Below are positions 53,339 to 61,815 of a stretch of DNA of 64,000 nucleotides, piece by piece. A program made the translations under genes and the position numbers. The DNA lies in the NCBI GenBank assembly GCA_027486655.1, contig JAIXOR010000051.1, forward strand, positions 124,001-188,000, given 5' to 3'. Origin of the DNA: Verrucomicrobiaceae bacterium (GTDB taxonomy: Bacteria; Verrucomicrobiota; Verrucomicrobiia; Verrucomicrobiales; Akkermansiaceae). Numbering within the stretch: the first letter of the stretch is position 1; the number at the start of each line of letters is the position of its first letter. Under the pieces are notes generated by a model. That model worked only from the letters and a program-made list of their open reading frames with translations, was not told the origin of the DNA and did no database searches.

Positions 53339-54145
53339 ATGATTAGCGACAGCCATCAAAAGGCCTTGTTGAAGGCCGGTTTCAAAGCTCCCGGCGGAGC
53401 CACCATCCGCAAGTCGGTGGCCCTCCGCTTCGAAGCCCCGGTTCTTATTCTGGACCATCTCGACATCAAGAGAAGCACCACCATCGGGGCTTACACCTAT
53501 TTCCGTGACGGCAAGATCGGCAGCCTGGCCAGCATCGGCCGATATTGCAGCATCGGCCCTTCCGTGCACATCGGCGAATTGAACCACCCGCTGGATTGGC
53601 TCAGCTCGAGCAGCTTCCAATACGAACGCAAGCGCTTCAGCTGGTTTGAGGACTACAAGGGTTTTGCCGACACTCCACGCACGGCGGAGGAATCGGCACG
53701 CATCCTCCGGTCCGCGCCGGTCATCGGCAACGACGTCTGGATCGGAGCCGGCGCCCACATTCTCCGCGGTGTCACCATCGGCGATGGTGCCGTGGTCGCC
53801 GCAGGCGCAGTCGTGCACCGCGATGTGGCACCCTACGCCATCGTCGGCGGCGTGCCCGCCCGGGTGATCGGCCATCGTTTCGATGAGGCGATCCGGGCCG
53901 AGCTGATCGAGCTCCAGTGGTGGCGCTACCTCCCGAACGACCTGTCCGGCGTTCCGTTCAGGGACATCCGCGAGGCGATCGATGAAATCCGCCGCCGCCA
54001 GGAGTCCGGACAAATCGAGGTCCGCCCGCCGGTGTGGAAAATCTATGCCGATGGTGAGATCACGGATTTCGGCTACGGTGGCCCCCCGACGGAAGCCGCC
54101 CCGCCGGTGGCCACGGGTGACGAGGAACCGCCGGCCGGGTCCTGA
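53339..54145 (+). CDS. CatB-like hexapeptide-repeat acyltransferase
   Basis: Starting at ATG 53339 ([14 protein letters not shown]), the 268-residue product is a left-handed beta-helix transferase. Hexapeptide turns include [20 protein letters not shown] and [17 protein letters not shown]. The His in [10 protein letters not shown] sits where the catalytic His of CatB/Vat-type O-acetyltransferases lies, and [12 protein letters not shown] is the usual closing motif. Substrate is probably a sugar given the polymer genes downstream. A 172-nt gap with a possible promoter separates it from gpsA. Confidence 0.88.
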   Translation: MISDSHQKALLKAGFKAPGGATIRKSVALRFEAPVLILDHLDIKRSTTIGAYTYFRDGKIGSLASIGRYCSIGPSVHIGELNHPLDWLSSSSFQYERKRFSWFEDYKGFADTPRTAEESARILRSAPVIGNDVWIGAGAHILRGVTIGDGAVVAAGAVVHRDVAPYAIVGGVPARVIGHRFDEAIRAELIELQWWRYLPNDLSGVPFRDIREAIDEIRRRQESGQIEVRPPVWKIYADGEITDFGYGGPPTEAAPPVATGDEEPPAGS

Positions 54146-54241
54146 TTTGGCCTCGGCGGAGTCCGGGGAATCGAGCGGTTTCAGGGGCTTGGCGACCCCG
54201 GAAGCCGCCCCTCCCATGCCTTGCCGGGGCGGTGAATTGCT

Positions 54242-54270
54242 TTGACATTGCCGCCGCTGGTCCCTGAAAA
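54242..54270 (+). promoter_or_regulatory. candidate promoter for the gpsA-tagD operon
   Basis: A perfect TTGACA (54242-54247) is followed after 17 nt by TGAAAA, a weak -10, 47 nt before gpsA. Confidence 0.35.
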
Positions 54271-54317
54271 TCCGCGAGAGGAGGTCACTCCCGGACCCCC
54301 CCAATCGAACTGACGAA

Positions 54318-55340
54318 ATGACTTTTCGGAACATCACGATCCTCGGAGGCGGAGCCATGGGCACTGCTCTGGCGATCAATCTTGCGAAGAAGTCACAAAT
54401 CACCCTGGTCTTCCGCTCCGAAGAGGACGCCGCGAAAGTCCGCGAAGGCCGCATCAACCAGCGCTACCTGCCGAAGGCGGTGATTCCGGACGAGGTTCGG
54501 ATCGAGTCGGACCTCGCCGCAGCCCTCGCTGGGGCGGATCTGGTGCTCATCGCCACGCCGGTCAGCGCCTTCGGGGAGATGCTCGGCCAGGTCGCGCGAA
54601 TCCGCACGGACATCCCGGTGATCTGGGGCTGCAAGGGCCTTTGCCCGGTCTCCGGTGAGCCTCTTTCCGTGGCCGCGGAACGCATCCTCGGTCCGGAGGC
54701 CTGCTTTGGAGTGCTTTCCGGGCCCAGCTTTGCGGAAGGACTCGCCGCCAATGACCCCACCGCGGTGGTAGTCTCCACCAACAAGGACCACCGGACCGAC
54801 CTGCGGGTGGCATCCGGCCTTTCGAACAGAACCCTGCGGGTTTACGCAAACTCCGACCTCGTCGGCGTGCAGATCTGCGGGGCGATCAAGAACGTGTATG
54901 CCATCGCGGCCGGCGTCATCGACGGCTGCGGATGGAGGGAAAACACACGCGCCGCCATGATCACCCGCGCCGTGGCGGAAGCCCGTCGCTATCTCAAGGC
55001 CCACCGCTCGAAACGCTCCACCCTGATGGGACTCTCCGGCTTCGGCGACATTTACCTCACCTGCGGCAGCCGCACCTCCCGCAACTACCAGGTAGGCATC
55101 GGCCTGGCCGCCGGAACCCCGCTCGAGACTGTGCTCGGCAACCTCGGCCACGTGGCGGAAGGTGTGAACGCCGCCCGTTTGATCCTCAAGCGCGCCGCTC
55201 TGCTCGGCGTGGAGATGCCCCTGGTGGAGGCCGTCAATGACATCCTCGACGGCAGGAAGACCCCCCAGGAATGCGCGACGGCGCTGATGACCCGCGAGAT
55301 CAAGCACGAAAAGGCGGGCCTCAAGCAAAGTGTGGCTTGA
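54318..55340 (+). CDS. gpsA: NAD(P)-dependent glycerol-3-phosphate dehydrogenase
   Basis: GpsA reduces dihydroxyacetone phosphate to sn-glycerol-3-phosphate, normally for phospholipids. The 340-residue product has the Rossmann motif ILGGGAMGTALAINLA, WGCKGL, SGPSFAEGLA, the catalytic Lys in CGAIKNVYAIAAG, and LSGFGDIYLTC. Standing directly before a CDP-glycerol-forming gene (39-nt gap), this copy probably feeds the surface polymer pathway; whether another gpsA serves lipids cannot be seen here. Confidence 0.95.
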   Translation: MTFRNITILGGGAMGTALAINLAKKSQITLVFRSEEDAAKVREGRINQRYLPKAVIPDEVRIESDLAAALAGADLVLIATPVSAFGEMLGQVARIRTDIPVIWGCKGLCPVSGEPLSVAAERILGPEACFGVLSGPSFAEGLAANDPTAVVVSTNKDHRTDLRVASGLSNRTLRVYANSDLVGVQICGAIKNVYAIAAGVIDGCGWRENTRAAMITRAVAEARRYLKAHRSKRSTLMGLSGFGDIYLTCGSRTSRNYQVGIGLAAGTPLETVLGNLGHVAEGVNAARLILKRAALLGVEMPLVEAVNDILDGRKTPQECATALMTREIKHEKAGLKQSVA

Positions 55341-55379
55341 ATTCCGGGCCCCGAGCGTGAAGTCTCCCTCCCATCCCTC

Positions 55380-55781
55380 ATGCGCACCGTCATCACCTAC
55401 GGAACTTTCGATCTTCTCCACATCGGCCACATCAACCTGCTGAAACGTGCGAGAAACCTGGGTGACCGCCTCATCGTCGCCGTCTCGACCGATGAATTCA
55501 ACCTGCGCGAGAAGGACAAGGTCTGCACCCACACCTACGAGGACCGCAAGGCCATCCTGGAAGCCCTGCGCTTCGTCGATCTGGTTATCCCGGAGGAAAA
55601 CTGGGAGCAGAAATCCACCGACGTCGACAAACACGGGGTGGACGTCTTCGTCATCGGGGACGACTGGGAAGGACGCTTCGATTTCCTCAAAGAGAAATGC
55701 GAGGTCGTTTACCTGCCGCGCACCGCCAACATCTCCACCACCGAGATCAAGAAGCAGATTCTCACCGGATCATGTACTTGA
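55380..55781 (+). CDS. tagD: glycerol-3-phosphate cytidylyltransferase
   Basis: The 133-residue enzyme makes CDP-glycerol from CTP and glycerol-3-phosphate. It begins MRTVITYGTFDLLHIGHINL, with the HIGH nucleotidyltransferase motif, and has VIGDDWEGRFD and the second signature RTANISTTEIKK. Length and motifs match TagD of Gram-positive wall teichoic acid synthesis closely. The LicD gene starts immediately after its stop, so the two are co-transcribed. In a Gram-negative-type genome it implies a CDP-glycerol-using polymer pathway. Confidence 0.95.
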   Translation: MRTVITYGTFDLLHIGHINLLKRARNLGDRLIVAVSTDEFNLREKDKVCTHTYEDRKAILEALRFVDLVIPEENWEQKSTDVDKHGVDVFVIGDDWEGRFDFLKEKCEVVYLPRTANISTTEIKKQILTGSCT

Positions 55782-57155
55782 ATGGGATCTCTCCTCATGG
55801 CGAAAGGGATGAACGGAAGCCCCGGCGCTCGGGAGGCGTTTGATACGCTCCGCGTGCTGACCCGGGAGGGTGGTTTCCGCATCTTCAAAGTCTGGCTCCA
55901 CAAGCTCTTCTGCGACCGCGGCGGCTTCCGCCCGTGGATTTCCTGGATGGCTCTGCGGGCCGAGTTTCTCTGGTCGAGTGGAAATCACGACGAACTGAGA
56001 AGCCTGGCCACCTATCTGGCCCAGGAACATTCATCCACCCTCGGCTGCTACTACCTCGCCCAGGCCGCCCACATCCGCGGTGAACTCGATGAAGCGCTCC
56101 GCTGGCTGGACCGCCTCGCCAAGCTGAGCCCGGACCACTCGGACGGACTCCTGCTCAAGGCCACCTGCCACGCCGAACAAGGCGACCGCGAACAAGCCTG
56201 GGACATCCTCTCCAAGATCGTGGTGACCCGCCCCCGCATCAAGGCGTGGCAGCAATTGGCCAATCTCGTCGATTCACCCGCCGGGTTTTCCCGTCTGGAA
56301 ACCCTGCGCGAAAAGGCCGCCGCCGCCGGGATCATCAGCGCGGGCCGCACCGATGTGCTCAACCACGTGGCCCTGGGTGCCATGCGCGCCGGAGACTACG
56401 AAGCCGCCAAATCCATCTGGCGCACCATCCTCAAGGCGCGGGCCTCGACGCCGGGCCGCAAGCGCATGCGCCGGCCGAAGATCGACATCTACTCCAGGGG
56501 CCGTGCGGAGAAAGCCCTGCTCGATCTCAACCGGGTGCTGCGGGATGCGGGCATTTCCATGTTTCTCGTCAGCGGCACCCTCCTCGGCTGCGTTCGCGAA
56601 GGACGTCTTCTCGGACACGACAAGGACATCGACGTCGGCGTGAACGCCGACACACCGCTCGACGAGCTGCTCGGCGCCGTGCGCCAAAGCGGCTTGTTCC
56701 TCATCATCCCCTCCCGCTCGCCCGAGATCATCCGCCTGCGGCACGTCAATGGCATCCCTCTCGACATCTTCTTCCATTACGACGAAGGCGGCATCCGCTG
56801 GCATGGCGGCGTGAAGATGCGCTGGCACAACAGCCCCTTCGAGCTGATCGGGCGGGACTTCCTCGGCGATGTCTTCCTGGTCCCGGCAGATCACGATCGC
56901 TACCTCACCGAAAACTACGGCCCGGACTGGCGCACGCCGCAGCCGGACTTCGACTCCGCCTTCGACACCCCGAACCAGCAGATCATCCAGCCGGACGAGA
57001 TGCGGATCTACGCCTTCCGCCAACTGCACACCTACCTCAGCTCGGGAAACCAGGCGAAGGTGGAGATCTACCTGAACCGCCTCGTCGAACTCGGCGAGGC
57101 CGACCTGGCCGGGGAGATCCGGAAGGCGGCAGGGCATCCGGACCGCGCGGACTGA
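55782..57155 (+). CDS. TPR protein with C-terminal LicD-type transferase domain
   Basis: The 457-residue product has TPR-like helical pairs over residues about 45-225 (for example YYLAQAAHIRGELDEALRWL). The C-terminal LicD/nucleotidyltransferase-fold domain has GTLLGCVREGRLLGHDKDID with acidic residues D280, D282 and D284, then PLDIFFHY. LicD enzymes transfer phosphocholine or related phospho-groups to glycans. It begins on the base after the tagD stop (an ATG 18 nt later is possible). The domain order is mirrored, with changes, in the last gene of the operon. Confidence 0.88.
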   Translation: MGSLLMAKGMNGSPGAREAFDTLRVLTREGGFRIFKVWLHKLFCDRGGFRPWISWMALRAEFLWSSGNHDELRSLATYLAQEHSSTLGCYYLAQAAHIRGELDEALRWLDRLAKLSPDHSDGLLLKATCHAEQGDREQAWDILSKIVVTRPRIKAWQQLANLVDSPAGFSRLETLREKAAAAGIISAGRTDVLNHVALGAMRAGDYEAAKSIWRTILKARASTPGRKRMRRPKIDIYSRGRAEKALLDLNRVLRDAGISMFLVSGTLLGCVREGRLLGHDKDIDVGVNADTPLDELLGAVRQSGLFLIIPSRSPEIIRLRHVNGIPLDIFFHYDEGGIRWHGGVKMRWHNSPFELIGRDFLGDVFLVPADHDRYLTENYGPDWRTPQPDFDSAFDTPNQQIIQPDEMRIYAFRQLHTYLSSGNQAKVEIYLNRLVELGEADLAGEIRKAAGHPDRAD

Positions 57156-57174
57156 GCCGACGACCGCATTTTCC

Positions 57175-60100
57175 ATGGCAGAAGAAACTCCAGGCGAATC
57201 CCCCCAAGCCGCTGCCCGCATCAAGCGGTGCTGGATCCACGTCGGCATGCACAAGACCGGCAGCTCGTCGATCCAGCAGACCCTCGCCGCCCTCGGCAAG
57301 GGCCCGGATTGGAAACTCCTCAGCGTCGACAAGAACCCGAACCTCGGGAAGGCGATGTACGCCATGTTCGGCAAGAACCCGGAAAACTTCATCTGGTTCG
57401 CCAAACGCGGGGAGACTGCCGAACAACTGGCCAAGAAGCGTGAGCTCATGCGCCGCCGCTTCGAGCTCCTCATCCGCAAGAGTCCCGAGGAAAACCTGAT
57501 CCTCTCCACCGAGACGCTTTCCATCATGGCCAGCGAGGAAGTGGCCGCGCTCAAGGAGTTCCTCGCCCCGCTCTTCGACGAGATCAAGGTGATCGGATAC
57601 GTCCGGCCTCCCTCCGCGTTCAAGACCTCCTGGTTCCAGCAACTCGTCAAACACGGCGAGAACAAGCTGGACCCGAACCGCATCAAGGCGTCCTACCGCA
57701 AGCGCTTCGGCAAGTTCGACCGCATCTTCGGCAAGGCCCATGTGAGCCTCAAGCTCTTCGATCCCGCCGGTTTTCCTAACAGCTGCATCGTCACCGACTT
57801 CCTGACCCGCATCGGGGTGGCTCCCCTGCCTCCCGAGAAGATCCTGCGGGTGAACGACAGCCTGTGCCGCGAGGCCTGCGCCATCCTCTTCGCCTACCGC
57901 AAGCTGGGCCCCGGCTACGGGGTTGGCAAAACCGTGGTCACCGAGAATCTCAAGCTCATCGCCCCGCTGCTGGAAATGAAGGGCACGCGCCTCAGGCTCG
58001 CGCCGGAGCTGCTCGCCCAAAGCCTTTCCAACGAATGGGAGGACATCGCCTGGATGGAGCGTCGCCTCAAGACCTCCTTCCGGGAAACCCACGAATCCGA
58101 CGGCAGCCAAGTCCGCAGCGAAGACGATCTGCTCACGATCCCGCGCGCGGCCTGCCTCGATTATATCCGCAAGTTCCATGAAGTGCACGGCATCGAGGTT
58201 TCGGAAGACATCGTCCCAAGTGCCGATCCCGTCCCCCCCGCCGAGGTCGCGGCAATGGTCGAACATTGCAGGGATTTGATCCGCAACGCGGACGCTCCCG
58301 AACCAGCCGCTGAGGATGACGCCGGGGCCGAAGCGCCCAAACGGCTCTGGATCCACATCGGCATGCACAAGACCGGCACATCGTCCATCCAGACCAATCT
58401 CGCGAGGATCGGCAAAGGCGAAGGCTGGCGCTATCTCAAGCTGGACGGTGCCAACATGGGAAAATCGCTCCACGCGATGTTCGGGACCAATCCCGCGAAC
58501 TTCCACCTCTATGTCAAAGCCGGCGACACCCCGGAAGAGATCGCACGCCGTGGCGCCACACTGCGCCGCAAACTGGAGTTGATGATCCGCCGCAGCGGCA
58601 GGGACACGCTGATCATCTCCTCCGAGATGCTATCCAACATGTCCGCCGAGGAAGTCACCGCCTTCCGCGACTTCCTGGCCCCGCTTGTGGACGAAATCCG
58701 CATCATCGGCTACGTCCGCCCGCCCTCCGGCTTTGCCGTCTCCTGGTTCCAGCAGGCCGTCAAACAAGGATCCGGCGAGCTCGACCTTGCCAAGCTCAAG
58801 CCCAACTACCGCAAACGCTTCGAGAAGTTCGACCGGATCTTCGGCCGCGACCGCGTGAAGCTTTGTTTCTTCGATCCCGCCGCCCTCACCCGCGGCTGCA
58901 TCATCGCGGATTTCTGCGAACAGACCGGCATTCATCCGCCGGACCCCGGCTCGATCACCCGCGTCAACGAAAGCCTCGGCCGCGAGGCCTGTGCCATCCT
59001 CTTCGCCTACCGCAAACTCGGCCCGGGCTTCGGCGTGGGACCGGATGTCCTCACCGAGAACAACCGGCTCATCCGCCCGCTCATCGCCATGGGCGGCACC
59101 AAGCTGCGCTTTTCCCAATCGCTCCTCGACCAACTGTGCCAGCGCAACCTCAAGGACATCGAATGGATGGAAAAACGCATCCGAATGAGCCTGCGCGAGG
59201 AAGTCCAGTCCGACGGAAGCGAGGTCGGTGACGAAAGCGATCTGCTGAACATCCGCAACCAGGACTGCGCCGAATTTCTCGCCAAGTTCCAGGAAGTCCT
59301 CGGCATCGAGACGACACCGGACCTGCTGCCTTCAGCCGATCTCGTGGATCCCGCCGACGTCTCGGCCATGGTCGAGCGCTGCCGCGAACAGATCCGCTCC
59401 CAGATCGCCGCGGAAAGATCCACCGCGGCAGCCAATCCCGATGCCAAGCCGCTCAAATGCCTGTGGCTCCACATCGGCATGCACAAGACCGGCACCTCGT
59501 CCATCCAGGCAAACCTTTCTCAGGTCAAGAACCCGCAAGGCTGGCGATACCTCAAGCTCGATGGACCGAACATGGGAAGGTCCCTGCACGCGATGTTCGG
59601 CAAGGACCCCCAGAACTTCCACCTCTATGCCAAGGCCGGCGACAGCGCCGAGGAAATCGCACGCCGCGGAGCCGCCCTCCGCCGCAAGCTGGAGCTCATG
59701 ATCCGCCGCAGCGGGGATGACACGCTCATCCTCTCCTCGGAGATGCTCTCCAACATGTCCAAGGAGGAAATCACCGCCGTGCGCGATTTCCTCGCTCCAT
59801 TGGTCGACCGGATCCAAGTCATCGGTTACGTCCGTCCGCCGGGGGGCTTCGCCGTCTCCTGGTTCCAACAAGCGGTCAAACAAGGCTCGGGCGAACTCAA
59901 TCTCGACAAGCTCAAACCCAACTACCGCAGGCGCTTCGCGAAGTTCGACGAAGTTTTCGGCAAGTCCGCGGTGAAGCTTCGCATCTTCGACCCCGCCACC
60001 CTCGCCAAGGGCTGCATCGTCGCGGATTTCTGTGAGCAAACCGGCATCCAGCCGCCCGCCCCGGAATCGATCGTCCGCGTCAACGAAAGCCTCAGCCGCG

Positions 60101-61800
60101 AAGCCTGCTCGCTTCTTTTCGCCTATCGCAAGTATGGCCCGGGCTTCGGTGTGGGGCCCACCGTGCTCACCGAGAACACACGCCTCATCCGCCCGCTCAT
60201 CGCGATGCAGGGCAGCAAGCTCCAGTTTTCGCAGTCGCTTCTCGACGAGATCCGCACCCGCCATCTCAAGGACATCGCATGGATGGAAAAGCGTCTCCAA
60301 CTGAGCCTCAGGGAAGAGATCCGTCCGCTTGGCACCGAGGTCAATGGGGAGGAAGACCTGCTGGACATCCGCCGCGTCGATTGCACGAACTTCCTCAAAC
60401 AATTCCGGGACGTTCTCGGACTGGATCCCACCGATGACCTCCTTCCGGCATCCGACCCGGTCCCACCTCTGAAGGCCGCGGCCATGGTCGAGTCCTGCCG
60501 CGCACTGATCCGCCGGGACATCCTCGAAAATTCGGAATCCGGAGAGGAAGTGCACATGAAGTGCCTCTGGCTGCACATCGGCATGCACGAAACCGCATGC
60601 ACGACCCTCCGGGACAGCCTCACCCGCAGCCCGCTGCCCGCGAACTGGCGCATCCTCAACACGGGAGGCAAGCCCAACATGGGACAGGCCTTGCAAGCGA
60701 TGTTCGGCGAGAAGCCGGAAAGCTACGTCTGGTTCGCCCGCCGTGGCGAAACCGCCGAACAACTCGCCGCCCGCAGGATCGAACTCCGCAAGGACTTCGA
60801 AAACGAGATCCGATCGTCCACCGAAAGCAACCTGATCGTCTCCTCCGAGACCCTTTCCATCATGACCGCCGGCGAGATCAGCGCGCTGTATGAGTTCCTC
60901 AGGCCGATGATCGACGACATCCGGGTGCTGGCTTACGTCCGCCCACCGGAGTCCTTCCTCGGAGCTTGGTTCGAGAGGCAGGTCCGCATGGGAACCGGCG
61001 ACTTCCAGGCTTCCAGCCTGAAGACGAGCTATCAGTTCCGCCTGCGCAAGTTCGACACGATCTTTGGCAGGGAGAAGGTCGTGCTGCGTCTCTTCGACCC
61101 CGCCTTGTTTCCCAACCGGGATGTCGTCGCGGACTTCAGGGCCGTCGTCGGACTTCCCGCACTGGAGACGCCTTCCGCCATCGAAGCGGAAACCCCGATG
61201 TCCAGGGAAGCCCTCGGCATGCTTTTCGCGTATCGGAAATTCGGCCCGGGTTACGGAGTCGGGCGCAGCGTCGTCGAGGAAAACAACCGCTTGATCCAAG
61301 CCGCCCTGGCCCTCAAGGGACCGCCGGTCCGCTTCGCCGCCACATGGATCGAGCAAGCGCTTGAAAGCCAGGCCAAGGACATTGCATGGGTCGAGAAACG
61401 CCTCGGCATGAGCGTCAAGGAATCACCACCCACGGAAGGATCCGAGATTGCCGACGAATCCTCGCTCCTGAGCATCCGCATGTCCACCTGCTGGGACTTT
61501 GCCGATCAATGCCGCAGCCTGTTCGGCATCCGGGTCACCCCCGCATTTCCGCGCTCCGCAGAGATCGTGCCGCCGCAACAGGTCGCAGCGCTGGTCGAGC
61601 AGTGCCGGGAAGCCATCCGCGAGACGCTGGAACCCTCGGGCATGGTCCGCAGACTCAAGCGCTTCGTTGCGAGAAAACGGCGCGCACTTGGCACCTTGCT
61701 GGCTTCCCCATCGGAAAGCTCCGCTGCAAAACGCAGTCCGAAGAAACCCTCTTCGCCGAAGCAGGGTCGTGTTTCGGAAGATGATGGAGCCGTTCGCTAA
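57175..61800 (+). CDS. four-unit tandem sulfotransferase-like protein
   Basis: The 1541-residue product contains four homologous units starting near residues 18, 390, 762 and 1130. Units 1-3 carry the 5'-phosphosulfate loop GMHKTGSSSIQ or GMHKTGTSSIQ (K27, K399, K771) and the 3'-phosphate site in YVRPPSAFKTSWFQQ-like segments (R144, S152 in unit 1). Unit 4 has GMHETACTTL and RPPESFLGAWFE: Lys to Glu, Gly to Ala and Ser to Ala, so it is probably inactive. PAPS-dependent sulfation is inferred from the motifs. There is no signal peptide. The C-terminus is basic. It lies 19 nt after the LicD gene. Confidence 0.88.
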   Translation: MAEETPGESPQAAARIKRCWIHVGMHKTGSSSIQQTLAALGKGPDWKLLSVDKNPNLGKAMYAMFGKNPENFIWFAKRGETAEQLAKKRELMRRRFELLIRKSPEENLILSTETLSIMASEEVAALKEFLAPLFDEIKVIGYVRPPSAFKTSWFQQLVKHGENKLDPNRIKASYRKRFGKFDRIFGKAHVSLKLFDPAGFPNSCIVTDFLTRIGVAPLPPEKILRVNDSLCREACAILFAYRKLGPGYGVGKTVVTENLKLIAPLLEMKGTRLRLAPELLAQSLSNEWEDIAWMERRLKTSFRETHESDGSQVRSEDDLLTIPRAACLDYIRKFHEVHGIEVSEDIVPSADPVPPAEVAAMVEHCRDLIRNADAPEPAAEDDAGAEAPKRLWIHIGMHKTGTSSIQTNLARIGKGEGWRYLKLDGANMGKSLHAMFGTNPANFHLYVKAGDTPEEIARRGATLRRKLELMIRRSGRDTLIISSEMLSNMSAEEVTAFRDFLAPLVDEIRIIGYVRPPSGFAVSWFQQAVKQGSGELDLAKLKPNYRKRFEKFDRIFGRDRVKLCFFDPAALTRGCIIADFCEQTGIHPPDPGSITRVNESLGREACAILFAYRKLGPGFGVGPDVLTENNRLIRPLIAMGGTKLRFSQSLLDQLCQRNLKDIEWMEKRIRMSLREEVQSDGSEVGDESDLLNIRNQDCAEFLAKFQEVLGIETTPDLLPSADLVDPADVSAMVERCREQIRSQIAAERSTAAANPDAKPLKCLWLHIGMHKTGTSSIQANLSQVKNPQGWRYLKLDGPNMGRSLHAMFGKDPQNFHLYAKAGDSAEEIARRGAALRRKLELMIRRSGDDTLILSSEMLSNMSKEEITAVRDFLAPLVDRIQVIGYVRPPGGFAVSWFQQAVKQGSGELNLDKLKPNYRRRFAKFDEVFGKSAVKLRIFDPATLAKGCIVADFCEQTGIQPPAPESIVRVNESLSREACSLLFAYRKYGPGFGVGPTVLTENTRLIRPLIAMQGSKLQFSQSLLDEIRTRHLKDIAWMEKRLQLSLREEIRPLGTEVNGEEDLLDIRRVDCTNFLKQFRDVLGLDPTDDLLPASDPVPPLKAAAMVESCRALIRRDILENSESGEEVHMKCLWLHIGMHETACTTLRDSLTRSPLPANWRILNTGGKPNMGQALQAMFGEKPESYVWFARRGETAEQLAARRIELRKDFENEIRSSTESNLIVSSETLSIMTAGEISALYEFLRPMIDDIRVLAYVRPPESFLGAWFERQVRMGTGDFQASSLKTSYQFRLRKFDTIFGREKVVLRLFDPALFPNRDVVADFRAVVGLPALETPSAIEAETPMSREALGMLFAYRKFGPGYGVGRSVVEENNRLIQAALALKGPPVRFAATWIEQALESQAKDIAWVEKRLGMSVKESPPTEGSEIADESSLLSIRMSTCWDFADQCRSLFGIRVTPAFPRSAEIVPPQQVAALVEQCREAIRETLEPSGMVRRLKRFVARKRRALGTLLASPSESSAAKRSPKKPSSPKQGRVSEDDGAVR

Positions 61801-61815
61801 CCCAACTTCCCCACC

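Noticed and set aside
11665-57790. Apparent recurrence of TGTTAG/CTAACA across the window
   Set aside because: I counted roughly 15 to 20, and a rough expectation at about 65% GC on both strands is about 13, so it is not clearly enriched.
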